From assembly GCA_910579755.1 (NCBI GenBank), contig CAJTVB010000002.1:1-64000 (forward strand): 64,000 nt of DNA. The letters run 5' to 3'. Positions 25,859-33,406 of this stretch are shown here, one piece after another. A program made the translations under genes and the position numbers. Below the pieces are notes generated by a model. That model was not told the DNA's origin and did not search any database. It was given only the letters and a program-made list of their open reading frames with translations. Within the stretch, counting starts at the first letter, position 1, and each line of letters starts with the position of its first letter. This stretch comes from an uncultured Acetatifactor sp. (GTDB lineage Bacteria > Bacillota > Clostridia > Lachnospirales > Lachnospiraceae).

Positions 25859-27343
25859 ATGGTAGGCCAAACCTTGTGGGAAGCGAGAAAGTATGAAGAG
25901 GCAATGGAGTCGGGCATTCGGAAAGAAGAGCGCCCGGCGTTTCATCTGTGCCCCAGAGTGGGGTGGATGAATGACCCCAACGGTTTTTCTTATTATAGGG
26001 GACAGTACCATTTATTTTATCAATATTACCCTTATGATTCGATCTGGGGGCCCATGCATTGGGGACATGCGGTAAGCGATGATCTCCTGCATTGGACGTA
26101 TCTGCCGGCAGCGCTTGCACCGGATGCCGCTTACGACAAGGATGGGTGCTTTTCCGGAAGCGCTTTGGAATTGCCGGATGGAAGGCACCTTTTAATGTAT
26201 ACAGGAGTGGTAAGACAGCCTCGGCTGGAGGGCGGCTTCAGAGATATCCAGACGCAGTGCATTGCCATAGGAGACGGCAGAGACTATGAAAAATATTCAC
26301 AAAATCCTGTGTTGGACGCAGGAGATCTGCCGGAGGGAGGAAGCAGAAATGATTTCCGGGATCCCAGAATATGGGCGGAGGAGGACGGAACGTACCGCTG
26401 CGTAGTGGGAAATTGTACCAAGGATAAGGATGGCCGGATTCTGCTCTATAAGAGCCAGGACGGTATCCATTGGGATTTTTTGAGCATTCTGATAGAAAAC
26501 AGAGGGCGCTTTGGGCGAATGTGGGAATGTCCTGACTTCTTTAAATTAGACGATAAATACGTGTTGCTTGTCAGCCCCCAGGACATGATGCCCAAAGGAT
26601 TTGAATATCATAACGGGAATGGTACATTGTGCCTGATTGGTGACTTTGATAAGGAAACAAACACCTTTACGGAGGAGCAGGATCAGGCAATCGATTACGG
26701 AATTGATTTTTATGCATCTCAGACGATTGCCGCGCCGGATGGCAGACGGATCATGATAGGCTGGATGCAGAATTGGGATACCTGTAATCTCAGGGATTCG
26801 GAGCATTCATGGTTTGGACAGATGAGCCTTCCGCGGGAGCTGTCTATAGAACAGGGACGTCTGTATCAGAGACCGGTCAGAGAGCTGGAAAAATTGCGGG
26901 AGAACGAGGTTCGATATAAAAATGTGAAATTTGAAGGAATTACCCGGATGGACGGAATCAGCGGCAGAAGGATCGACATGGAGGTAACACTTCACATGCA
27001 GGAAGGAGAAAAAACACTTCAGAAATTTGCCATTCGTTTTGCCCAGGATGACATATGTCATACTGCCGTCAGCTTCCGGCCTTATGAATCTCTGCTGAAG
27101 GTGGATCGGAAATTTTCAGGCTCCAGAAGAGCGTACATACATCAGAGAAGGAGCCTGGTTCATGTAAAGGAAGGAGATTTGAAGCTCAGGATCATACTGG
27201 ACCGTTTCAGTGCGGAGGTGTTTGTAAACGATGGAGAACAGGTGCTTACCATAACCTTTTATACTGAGCAGTCCGCAGATGGAATTTCCTTTTTTGCGGA
27301 TGGCGAGGCGGTAATGGACGTGCTGAAATATGATCTGAAGTAA
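25859..27343 (+). CDS. Cytoplasmic GH32 beta-fructofuranosidase (sucrose/FOS hydrolase)
   Basis: A 494-residue enzyme without signal peptide. The catalytic nucleophile is D39 in WMNDPNG, the transition-state aspartate is in FRDPR, and the acid/base glutamate is in WECPDFF. The C-terminal beta-sandwich domain ends in FFADGEAVMDVLKYDLK. AGGAGGA precedes the ATG. It cleaves terminal beta-linked fructose from sucrose or imported fructo-oligosaccharides. It is a close paralogue of the enzyme at 40318, with many identical stretches, but the two belong to separate operons. Confidence 0.93.
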   Translation: MVGQTLWEARKYEEAMESGIRKEERPAFHLCPRVGWMNDPNGFSYYRGQYHLFYQYYPYDSIWGPMHWGHAVSDDLLHWTYLPAALAPDAAYDKDGCFSGSALELPDGRHLLMYTGVVRQPRLEGGFRDIQTQCIAIGDGRDYEKYSQNPVLDAGDLPEGGSRNDFRDPRIWAEEDGTYRCVVGNCTKDKDGRILLYKSQDGIHWDFLSILIENRGRFGRMWECPDFFKLDDKYVLLVSPQDMMPKGFEYHNGNGTLCLIGDFDKETNTFTEEQDQAIDYGIDFYASQTIAAPDGRRIMIGWMQNWDTCNLRDSEHSWFGQMSLPRELSIEQGRLYQRPVRELEKLRENEVRYKNVKFEGITRMDGISGRRIDMEVTLHMQEGEKTLQKFAIRFAQDDICHTAVSFRPYESLLKVDRKFSGSRRAYIHQRRSLVHVKEGDLKLRIILDRFSAEVFVNDGEQVLTITFYTEQSADGISFFADGEAVMDVLKYDLK

Positions 27344-27429
27344 TCTATTCTGCGGGCTGTATTTCCGGGCATGTCAAAGGCCGCAACCGGAACAGGCGTT
27401 ATAAGAAAAAATTTTGGAGGAGGACAGAC

Positions 27430-28458
27430 ATGGAAAGCATTCATCTGATCCAGGACATCAAAACCTTTGCATTTTCCGCCGAAAACCCCACAGGGACAAG
27501 AGGCGGAGGCTCCCGGGGCGGGGACTGTACCAAGCTCCGCCCCTGCATCGATATCCACCCCGGCGAGACCGTTACCCTGGTGGACACCGATGGGCCGGGA
27601 ATGATTCAGAATATCTGGTTTACTGGATATGTAGGCCACAGCTTCATCCTGCGGATCTACTGGGAGGGGGATGAAACCCCGTCTGTGGAAGCGCCCATAT
27701 CGGCTTTCTTTGGCTGCGCCTACGATGAGAACTTTGAAGACTGGGAGGGCAGATACCCCATCTTGAATTCCGCCAAGATTCTGGTGGCCCCCGGGAGAGG
27801 CCTGAACTGCTACTGGGAGATGCCTTTCCGAAAGCACTGCCGGATTACCATGGAAAACCGCAGCAAGGAGGACAAGACCCTCTTCTATATGATAACGGGA
27901 TGCTACATGGACTTGCTCGAAAATATCGGCTATTTCCACGCGTCCTACCGTCAGGAGCACCCCGTGCAAAAGGGCCGCTCCTACACAGTCATAGACAATA
28001 TCAAAGGAAAGGGCCAGTTCATGGGCCTGACCCTGGCAGCGGGCATGAATGGCAACAATACCTGCTGGGTAGAGGGGGAGGCCCGGATGTACATCGATGG
28101 CGACAGATACCCGTCCATCCACTATACCGGCACGGAGGACTATTTCGGGGGCGCCTACGGCTTTGGCAACGACATCTACCTGAAGAGATACCACACCTAC
28201 AGCGGCCTCTACGCCGGGATGTTCGCCATTCTGGGGGACAATTCTGCCTTTTACAACGGCCAGCAGCGATTCCTGCTGTACCGTTTCCATGTGCCGGATC
28301 CTATCCACTTCGAGACCAGATTCCGGATGACTTTGGACAATCTGGGCTGGACCGGCCCCAGGTATGATGACTACACATCGGTAGCGTTCTGGTATCAGAC
28401 GCTGCCTCATGAACCGCTAAAGCCCCTGCCACAGGATGCAGATATGGTGATGAAGTAA
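27430..28458 (+). CDS. GH172 (DUF2961) family enzyme
   Basis: A 342-residue protein covering a complete DUF2961 jelly-roll domain (RIYWEGDETPSVEAPISAFF, HYTGTEDYFGGAYGFG). DUF2961 was reclassified as GH172, whose characterised members are alpha-D-fructofuranosidase/difructose dianhydride I synthase-hydrolase and alpha-D-arabinofuranosidases. No signal peptide, so cytoplasmic. Placed after a cytoplasmic GH32, a role on fructose-containing anhydrides or fructan breakdown products is the simplest reading; arabinofuranosides are the alternative. GGAGGAGG precedes the ATG. Codon third positions are much richer in C and G than in the adjacent GH32 gene, hinting at separate acquisition. Confidence 0.85.
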   Translation: MESIHLIQDIKTFAFSAENPTGTRGGGSRGGDCTKLRPCIDIHPGETVTLVDTDGPGMIQNIWFTGYVGHSFILRIYWEGDETPSVEAPISAFFGCAYDENFEDWEGRYPILNSAKILVAPGRGLNCYWEMPFRKHCRITMENRSKEDKTLFYMITGCYMDLLENIGYFHASYRQEHPVQKGRSYTVIDNIKGKGQFMGLTLAAGMNGNNTCWVEGEARMYIDGDRYPSIHYTGTEDYFGGAYGFGNDIYLKRYHTYSGLYAGMFAILGDNSAFYNGQQRFLLYRFHVPDPIHFETRFRMTLDNLGWTGPRYDDYTSVAFWYQTLPHEPLKPLPQDADMVMK

Positions 28459-28780
28459 AAACTTTCGCCCGGTAGCAGTTTTACCGCTGCCATGGAAGGT
28501 TTCAAGGAGGGGATCAAATGGCTGCATTCTCTGGCGGAGCAGGGACTGATTGATCCGGAGTGCTATACTCATGAATGGTCCCAGTATGTGGCAAAGGGCA
28601 AGGCGCACCGCTATGACGTGTTCTTCAGCTGGGATCCTGCGAATATCGATAAGTTGGAGGATTTTGTTCCTCTGCCGCCTCTGGCAGTGAACGGGCAGAG
28701 AATTATCACTCCTCAGAACGGTTCCTTTACAAGCGGTTACGAGGCATGGTTTGGCCAGGGAGGCAGTAAGTGTAATGAAA
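28459..28780 (+). pseudogene. Internal fragment of an LplA-type solute-binding protein
   Basis: Directly after the GH172 stop and in the same frame, about 105 codons match the middle of LplA/type 2 binding proteins (FTAAMEGFKEGIKWLHSLAE, then LIDPECYTHEWSQYVAKGKA). Neither the lipoprotein start nor the C-terminal lobe is present. The apparent ATG at 28492 is internal to the domain. A complete LplA gene is exactly what is missing from the Lpl transporter remnant at 4912-6751. Confidence 0.7.
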
Positions 28781-28842
28781 AAAATAATGGCGGATGCGCA
28801 TATATAGTGCGTTCGGAAATCAAATTTGCTATTTGGGTAGAA

Positions 28843-28882
28843 AATAGAGACAGGCTGCGGGCAGATGCAGTCTGTCTCTATT
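28843..28882 (-). terminator. Strong terminator of the GH43-like gene
   Basis: AATAGAGACAG and CTGTCTCTATT form a perfect 11-base stem, extended by an inner CTGC/GCAG pair. On the minus strand it lies 4 bases after the stop of the GH43-like gene and is followed by a T-rich tract (TATTTTCT). Confidence 0.75.
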
Positions 28883-28886
28883 CCGG

Positions 28887-30248
28887 TTATTTCCATTTAT
28901 CCTGCCAGCGCAGCCGGGGCTTACCGTCAATAAACTCAATGGGCAGCCATACATAGTCTGCGATCTGGGTCCGGGCCGTTTTCAGCTTATTTGCGGCGTA
29001 CATTTCCCTGCGTTCTTCTTCCGTGGCCTTGTAGTGCTCGGAATCATAGCTGCCTGCTATTACCCGGGTAAACAGGTCGGCGACACGGGCGTCCACATGG
29101 TACTCCGGAAGCCAGCGGTCCGCCATGGCCACGAAACGGTCCGTGCCCTCTATCCGGAAGATTTTGGAAATCTGGCTGTTGAAGGAGGCCCGGGAATCGT
29201 CGTCTATATGAGGATCACCCAGACTGGTAAATGCGCTGTCCCAGCTTTGGGCCTGAGCGCTGTCAGATTGATTGGGGACATATCCTGTCATGCCGCTGGT
29301 AAGCATGTATTTTTTCCCGTCAGCCTCAAAGAGCGCCGGGGCTTCCCGGGTGAAGGGCGGATGCAGGCCGGGGTAGCTTCTGGCGATTTCTTTCTCCGCG
29401 TGGAGATAGTCATCTGTCAGCTCCATACAGAGAATCATGGTGTGATCCGCATCGAAGTAAAGGTAGCCCTTTTTGTCAGAACTGTCGGCGATCAGATCAA
29501 AATCCCCTGCTTTATAGCCGCCGGGGCAATAATGCGCCTCTTTCATTTCATAGGGTCCCAGCAGACGGTCCGCCTGCCAGATGGTAAACGCAGCCTCCGG
29601 CCCCGATATCTTGATCCAACAGACATACTTCCCGGTTTTTTCGCATTTCAGAATATGGGGCCGGTCTACATATTTGGTGGGAAACAGCGGGGAGTTGGGA
29701 TCCTCCAGTACCGGCGGAATTAAAAACCCTAAATCTGTCCAGTTGCACAGATCCGTAGAGGAGTAAACCTTGAGTCCCCAGGTCCAGATACCGCATTTCC
29801 CGTCGGTGTGTTCCTTGTTTTCCCCATACCAGTAGTAAACGCCGTCCTCATAAAATACTGCGCCGCCGTGGGCCTGAATACGCTCACCCCTGGTGTCCAG
29901 CCATGGCTGGCCGGGATAGATGGCATCCTGTCTATGTGTTTCCGGAGCGGGGGCTTTCGCTTTGTCGGCAGCGTCCAGGGCGCGGAAATACTCGATCAGC
30001 TTTGCCTCGCCGGGACTGACGGCATTTTCCGGTGTGTTCAGGGCGTTGAGGGCGTCATCCAGCCTGGGCAGAAGCTCGCCGCCTCCGGGCAGCCGGGAAT
30101 AGTGCACCAGCTGTTCCACGGAAAGCTGCCTCGCCTGGGGATTGGTCTCGGCCATCTTTCGCATGCCGGGGAACATCTGGTCGAAAAGGGCGGCAGCCTG
30201 TTCGTTTTCCAGAAGGTGTTCGATTTTCATGCTGATATTGTAGATCAT
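28887..30248 (-). CDS. GH43-like glycosidase with N-terminal helical extension
   Basis: A 453-residue protein. The ATG at 30248 is chosen because GGAGGG lies 5 bases upstream; the longer frame to 30341 is unsupported. Residues 1-100 are a helical, Ala/Leu-rich segment, then a five-bladed propeller starts at WLDTRGERIQAHGGAVFYED. Family landmarks include YYWYGENK, YVDRPHILKC (as in exo-beta-1,3-galactanase-like GH43 subgroups) and GDFDLIADSSDKKGYLYFD. There is no signal peptide, so it acts on imported oligosaccharides. Substrate is uncertain; arabinan or galactan side chains of pectin are plausible. It has its own promoter and terminator. Confidence 0.78.
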   Translation of the reverse strand: MIYNISMKIEHLLENEQAAALFDQMFPGMRKMAETNPQARQLSVEQLVHYSRLPGGGELLPRLDDALNALNTPENAVSPGEAKLIEYFRALDAADKAKAPAPETHRQDAIYPGQPWLDTRGERIQAHGGAVFYEDGVYYWYGENKEHTDGKCGIWTWGLKVYSSTDLCNWTDLGFLIPPVLEDPNSPLFPTKYVDRPHILKCEKTGKYVCWIKISGPEAAFTIWQADRLLGPYEMKEAHYCPGGYKAGDFDLIADSSDKKGYLYFDADHTMILCMELTDDYLHAEKEIARSYPGLHPPFTREAPALFEADGKKYMLTSGMTGYVPNQSDSAQAQSWDSAFTSLGDPHIDDDSRASFNSQISKIFRIEGTDRFVAMADRWLPEYHVDARVADLFTRVIAGSYDSEHYKATEEERREMYAANKLKTARTQIADYVWLPIEFIDGKPRLRWQDKWK

Positions 30249-30288
30249 GTTTTCCCTCCATCTGACGCATTTTGTTCTGAATAATGTA

Positions 30289-30317
30289 ATTGTAGAAGGG
30301 ATTTCGGGAAATGTAAA
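30289..30317 (-). promoter_or_regulatory. Promoter of the GH43-like gene
   Basis: On the minus strand TTTACA and TACAAT are separated by 17 bases, ending about 40 bases before the start codon. Confidence 0.6.
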
Positions 30318-30454
30318 GCAAGATATTCGCGTTATATACAAGATATTGTGTTACTTTTCACGGGTAGGGGCCGCCAGGTGTTTGGTATAAAGATAATTGA
30401 CAAAATGAAGAACTGCTTTGATAATAGAGTAAAGAGAAACGCATGAAATAGAAA

Positions 30455-30596
30455 AAGCCAGAGAAAACAGAAGAAAAGCAGAAAAAAGTAGAAGAAAAAA
30501 CAGAGAAAAACAGAAGAAAAATAGAGAAAAAATAAACAGAAGCATAAAAGAAAAACCAGAGGATTGGGAAGAAAGGACAGGAAGAAAGAACACGAT
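30455..30596 (+). repeat. Polypurine low-complexity leader upstream of the NUDIX gene
   Basis: About 140 bases are almost only A and G, built from loose repeats of the type AGAAGAAAAACAGAGAAAAAC. It ends right at the NUDIX start. The open frames on the complementary strand through it are only phenylalanine/serine-rich shadows. A similar tract precedes the LacI gene at 45702. Confidence 0.7.
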
Positions 30597-31232
30597 ATGA
30601 CAAAAAAGGACAGAGACGACCTTGCCTGGGAAGAGGTCAGTACAGAGCATATTATTCAGGATGAATGGATTGATTTGAGAAGGTCTTCATATCGTCTTCC
30701 GGACGGGACCGTGTTTGAACCTTTTTACACCTACAGCCGCAAGGATTATGTAGTCATTGTGGCTTCTGACTGCGACGGAAATTATCTCTGTGTAAGGCAG
30801 TTCAGGCAGGGAATTGGGGAGGTCACCACCGAGTTTCCGGCGGGGGGCCTGGAGCGGCTTGAGGGGAAAGTACACAATGCCTGCGGCGAAGATGCCGGCG
30901 GCCAGAGCAGGCATTTTGAGGATGCGCTGGCCGCCGCCAAAAGGGAGCTTATGGAAGAGACCGGATACTCGTCGGAGGAATGGACGCATCTGATCACGAT
31001 TCCTTCCCATGCCACCATAGCGGACAACTACGCTCATGTGTATATGGCGAAAAACTGCCATAAGGCAGGCGGACAAAGCCTGGACGAGACGGAGTTTATA
31101 AACGTGGAGCTTCATACGGAGGGAGAGATCCGGGAATTGATCGGATCCGGGAGATTTCAGCAGGCGGTTCATGTGATGGCCTGGCTGTTGGCACAGGAAG
31201 CAGATCAGAAGGGAGCTGCACATGAAGCTTGA
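30597..31232 (+). CDS. NUDIX hydrolase, ADP-ribose pyrophosphatase-like
   Basis: A 211-residue cytosolic protein. The Nudix box is recognisable in FPAGGLERLEG...AAKRELMEETGYSSEEW, but about 25 residues (KVHNACGEDAGGQSRHFEDA region) are inserted between the PAGG loop and the REL-EE helix. The front domain (FEPFYTYSRKDYVVIVA, RQFRQGIGEVTTEFPAGG) is that of ADP-ribose or sugar-nucleotide pyrophosphatases. I use the ATG at 30597, which matches the family N-terminus; GGACAGGAAG upstream is a modest ribosome binding site. The stop overlaps the GH105 start by 11 bases. Confidence 0.82.
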   Translation: MTKKDRDDLAWEEVSTEHIIQDEWIDLRRSSYRLPDGTVFEPFYTYSRKDYVVIVASDCDGNYLCVRQFRQGIGEVTTEFPAGGLERLEGKVHNACGEDAGGQSRHFEDALAAAKRELMEETGYSSEEWTHLITIPSHATIADNYAHVYMAKNCHKAGGQSLDETEFINVELHTEGEIRELIGSGRFQQAVHVMAWLLAQEADQKGAAHEA

Positions 31233-31795
31233 ATATGACAGAGAGCAGGTGGAAGAGGCTGTTCACAGAATCGTGAAAAGGACCATGCAGATGGATCTGA
31301 CCTGGGACTGGCCCTGCGGCGTGGCTTACTATGGCGTTGCCGCGGCCTATGAAAGAACGGGAAAAAAGGAATATCTGGAGCTGCTGCAGGCAAGGGTGGA
31401 TGAGCTGATTTCTCTGGGACTTCCGGAAACCTGGACGGTGAATACCTGTGCCATGGGGCATTGTCTGATGACGTTGTATGAGGCGGGCGGGCAGCCCCGG
31501 TACAGGGAGCTTTTGAAAAGCAAGATAGAGTATTTGCGGACAGAGGCGCTGCGTTTCGGAAATCATGTGCTGCAGCATACGGTGTCTCCCCAAAATGATT
31601 TTCCGGAGCAGGCGTGGGCGGATACCCTGTTTATGGCGGCATATTTGATGCTGCGCTATGGGGTGGCTGAGGAAGATACGGAATTGATTCAGGATGCCCT
31701 GAACCAGTGGTACTGGCATATCAATTATCTGCAGGATCCGGAAAGCGCATTTTTTTATCATGGCTATGACAACATATCGAAGGGACATAGAGGGA
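31222..31795 (+). pseudogene. GH105 unsaturated rhamnogalacturonyl hydrolase, C-terminally truncated
   Basis: The first 190 residues match the front half of the (alpha/alpha)6-barrel of YteR/YesR-type enzymes: DLTWDWPCGVAYYGVAAAYE, QNDFPEQAWADTLFMAAYL and NYLQDPESAFFYHGYDN. Homology ends near 31790, just where the minus-strand phosphopantetheinyl transferase gene begins to overlap, and the remaining open frame to 32019 is only the antisense of that gene. About half of the barrel is missing, so activity is not expected. GH105 removes the unsaturated galacturonate left by PL11, so it belongs to the same decaying pectin pathway. Confidence 0.75.
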
Positions 31796-31833
31796 TACAG
31801 GGGAATTTCCAGAAGGTGGATCCAGGGCTGGGG

Positions 31834-32535
31834 TCAGGGACTGGCGCTTGCCTTTCTCTGCGCAGTTTTGGGCTGCGGGGCGTCCTGAGGATCAAGGACA
31901 AGATACTGTATCTCTTCCTGCTGTGCCCGGGTGCAGAGGCAGATATAATATTGCCCTGCCCGGTATTCTGCAAGGCGGAAATGCTGCCTGGTGATACTTT
32001 GCGAAAGGTGAGCCTCTGAAGGGGTAAGCCGGATGGCAAAGCTGTCCGGGGCGGTGTGGAAGCCGGTGCCCAATGCCTTTACGAAAGCTTCCTTGGCGGG
32101 CCAGAGCCGGTTCAGGGCTTCCCGGCGGTCAGTCTCGGAAAGGCTTTCCAGGAAGGAGACCTCGTCGGGACTGAAAAATCTGCGGGCAATTTTCATAGTG
32201 CATCGCGGTTCCTCCACATCCACGCCCAAGGGCGAGTCTCCCAGGGCGCAGACCACCAGCATTCCGCTGTGGCTGAGAGAAAAATGCGGAGAGGGTCTGT
32301 GGGCCAGCATGGGTTTTCCCCACTGATTTTCCGTAAAAATCTGTTGCTCCCGGGGAATGTCCTCCAGAGACAGGGCATATCCCAAAAGCCACCCTGCGGC
32401 GGCGGTGCGGGCTCCGGCCTGGGGGCTGGCGGAAAGGGCGCGGCTCCTGCGCTTTGCGGGGAGCAGTGGGAGCCATTGTTTCCAGCGGTCATTTTCCAGG
32501 TAAGGCTGTATATTAAAAACATATAATTTGATCAT
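31834..32535 (-). CDS. 4'-phosphopantetheinyl transferase (Sfp type)
   Basis: A 233-residue enzyme that transfers phosphopantetheine from CoA to a carrier-protein serine. Magnesium-binding motif GVDVEEP and the signature WPAKEAFVKALGTGF are both intact. The start is set at the ATG at 32535 (MIKLYVF), which has GAGGAA upstream and matches the family; the frame to 32586 adds an unsupported N-terminus. No synthase or carrier gene is in the window, so the target is elsewhere. The gene diverges from the response regulator at 32740. Confidence 0.88.
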   Translation of the reverse strand: MIKLYVFNIQPYLENDRWKQWLPLLPAKRRSRALSASPQAGARTAAAGWLLGYALSLEDIPREQQIFTENQWGKPMLAHRPSPHFSLSHSGMLVVCALGDSPLGVDVEEPRCTMKIARRFFSPDEVSFLESLSETDRREALNRLWPAKEAFVKALGTGFHTAPDSFAIRLTPSEAHLSQSITRQHFRLAEYRAGQYYICLCTRAQQEEIQYLVLDPQDAPQPKTAQRKASASP

Positions 32536-32584
32536 GGAGATTCCTCGTGCCTGTGGCTTTTTGCTTTGGACAGTGGTTGTCTGC

Positions 32585-32611
32585 AATACTCTGCTGTATT
32601 CAGTTTAATAC
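32585..32611. promoter_or_regulatory. Phased AATAC/GTATT/AATAC repeats in a divergent intergenic region
   Basis: Three alternating pentamers start at 32585, 32596 and 32607, exactly 11 bases apart, in the 204-base gap between the phosphopantetheinyl transferase and the response regulator. The spacing of one helical turn suggests a protein-binding site, perhaps for the adjacent OmpR-type regulator; no promoter could be assigned with confidence. Confidence 0.3.
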
Positions 32612-32739
32612 GGGGACTGCCGCATTTCAAGCCTGTCAGCTCAAATTCTCATGCAGGCTTGGAATTCGGCGTTGCTTTTCACGGGCAGGGGCCGGCGTGT
32701 GAACCTGTAACTTTGAAAATCCGGAAGGGATGTTCTGCA

Positions 32740-33405
32740 ATGGCATGTAAGATATTGATTGTGGAGGATGACTCCAATATTGCAAAATATATTCTGGCCT
32801 GTCTGGCGGTAGGGAATTATGAAGGGGAGATCTGTGAGGACGGCTCCCGGGCAGTGGAGAAAATTTTAGGGGGCGGTTATGACCTGGTGCTGTTGGATGT
32901 GATGCTTCCCGGTCTGGATGGCTTTGAGGTGATGGAGAGGGTAAGGGAATGCCAGGTTCCCGTGATATACCTCACTGCCGTGCAGGATGTGGCCAGCAAG
33001 GTGCGGGGACTGCAGTCAGGCGCGGAGGATTACATTGTAAAGCCCTTTGAAGTCCTGGAGCTGCTGGCAAGGATCGATCTGGTGATGAAGCGGCATCATA
33101 AATCAGAGACCAGGTTTACTTATGGCGATATCCTGCTGGATACAGAGCGGCATCTTGTGCAAAAGGGTGAAGACAGGGTTTCCCTTTCTCCCAAAGAGTT
33201 TGATGTGCTGGCCTATTTTATCCGGCACCAGGATATTGTGATTTCCAGAGAGATGCTGCTTTCCGCAGTCTGGGGATACGGCTTTGAGGGAGAGACCCGC
33301 ACCGTGGACACGCATGTACAGCAGGTGCGGAAGAAGCTTGGGCTGCAGGGGCGGCTGGTGACTGTGCCTACATACGGCTACAGGCTTTTGGAACGGGAGG
33401 AGTGA
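32740..33405 (+). CDS. OmpR-family response regulator
   Basis: A 221-residue regulator: receiver domain with acidic pair D10-D11, phosphoacceptor D53 in LLLDVMLPG, the T/K switch residues in YLTAVQD and IVKPF, then a winged-helix DNA-binding domain (SPKEFDVLAYFIRH, TVDTHVQQVRKKL). The start is the ATG at 32740 after GGAAGGGA; the 58 codons upstream in frame are not family sequence. One base separates it from the kinase gene, its presumed partner. Confidence 0.92.
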   Translation: MACKILIVEDDSNIAKYILACLAVGNYEGEICEDGSRAVEKILGGGYDLVLLDVMLPGLDGFEVMERVRECQVPVIYLTAVQDVASKVRGLQSGAEDYIVKPFEVLELLARIDLVMKRHHKSETRFTYGDILLDTERHLVQKGEDRVSLSPKEFDVLAYFIRHQDIVISREMLLSAVWGYGFEGETRTVDTHVQQVRKKLGLQGRLVTVPTYGYRLLEREE

Positions 33406-33406
33406 T

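Noticed and set aside
28492..28956. Treating the 154-codon frame after GH172 as an intact gene
   Set aside because: Only the first 100 codons match a binding protein, and they match its middle; the rest is the antisense of the GH43-like gene and its terminator.
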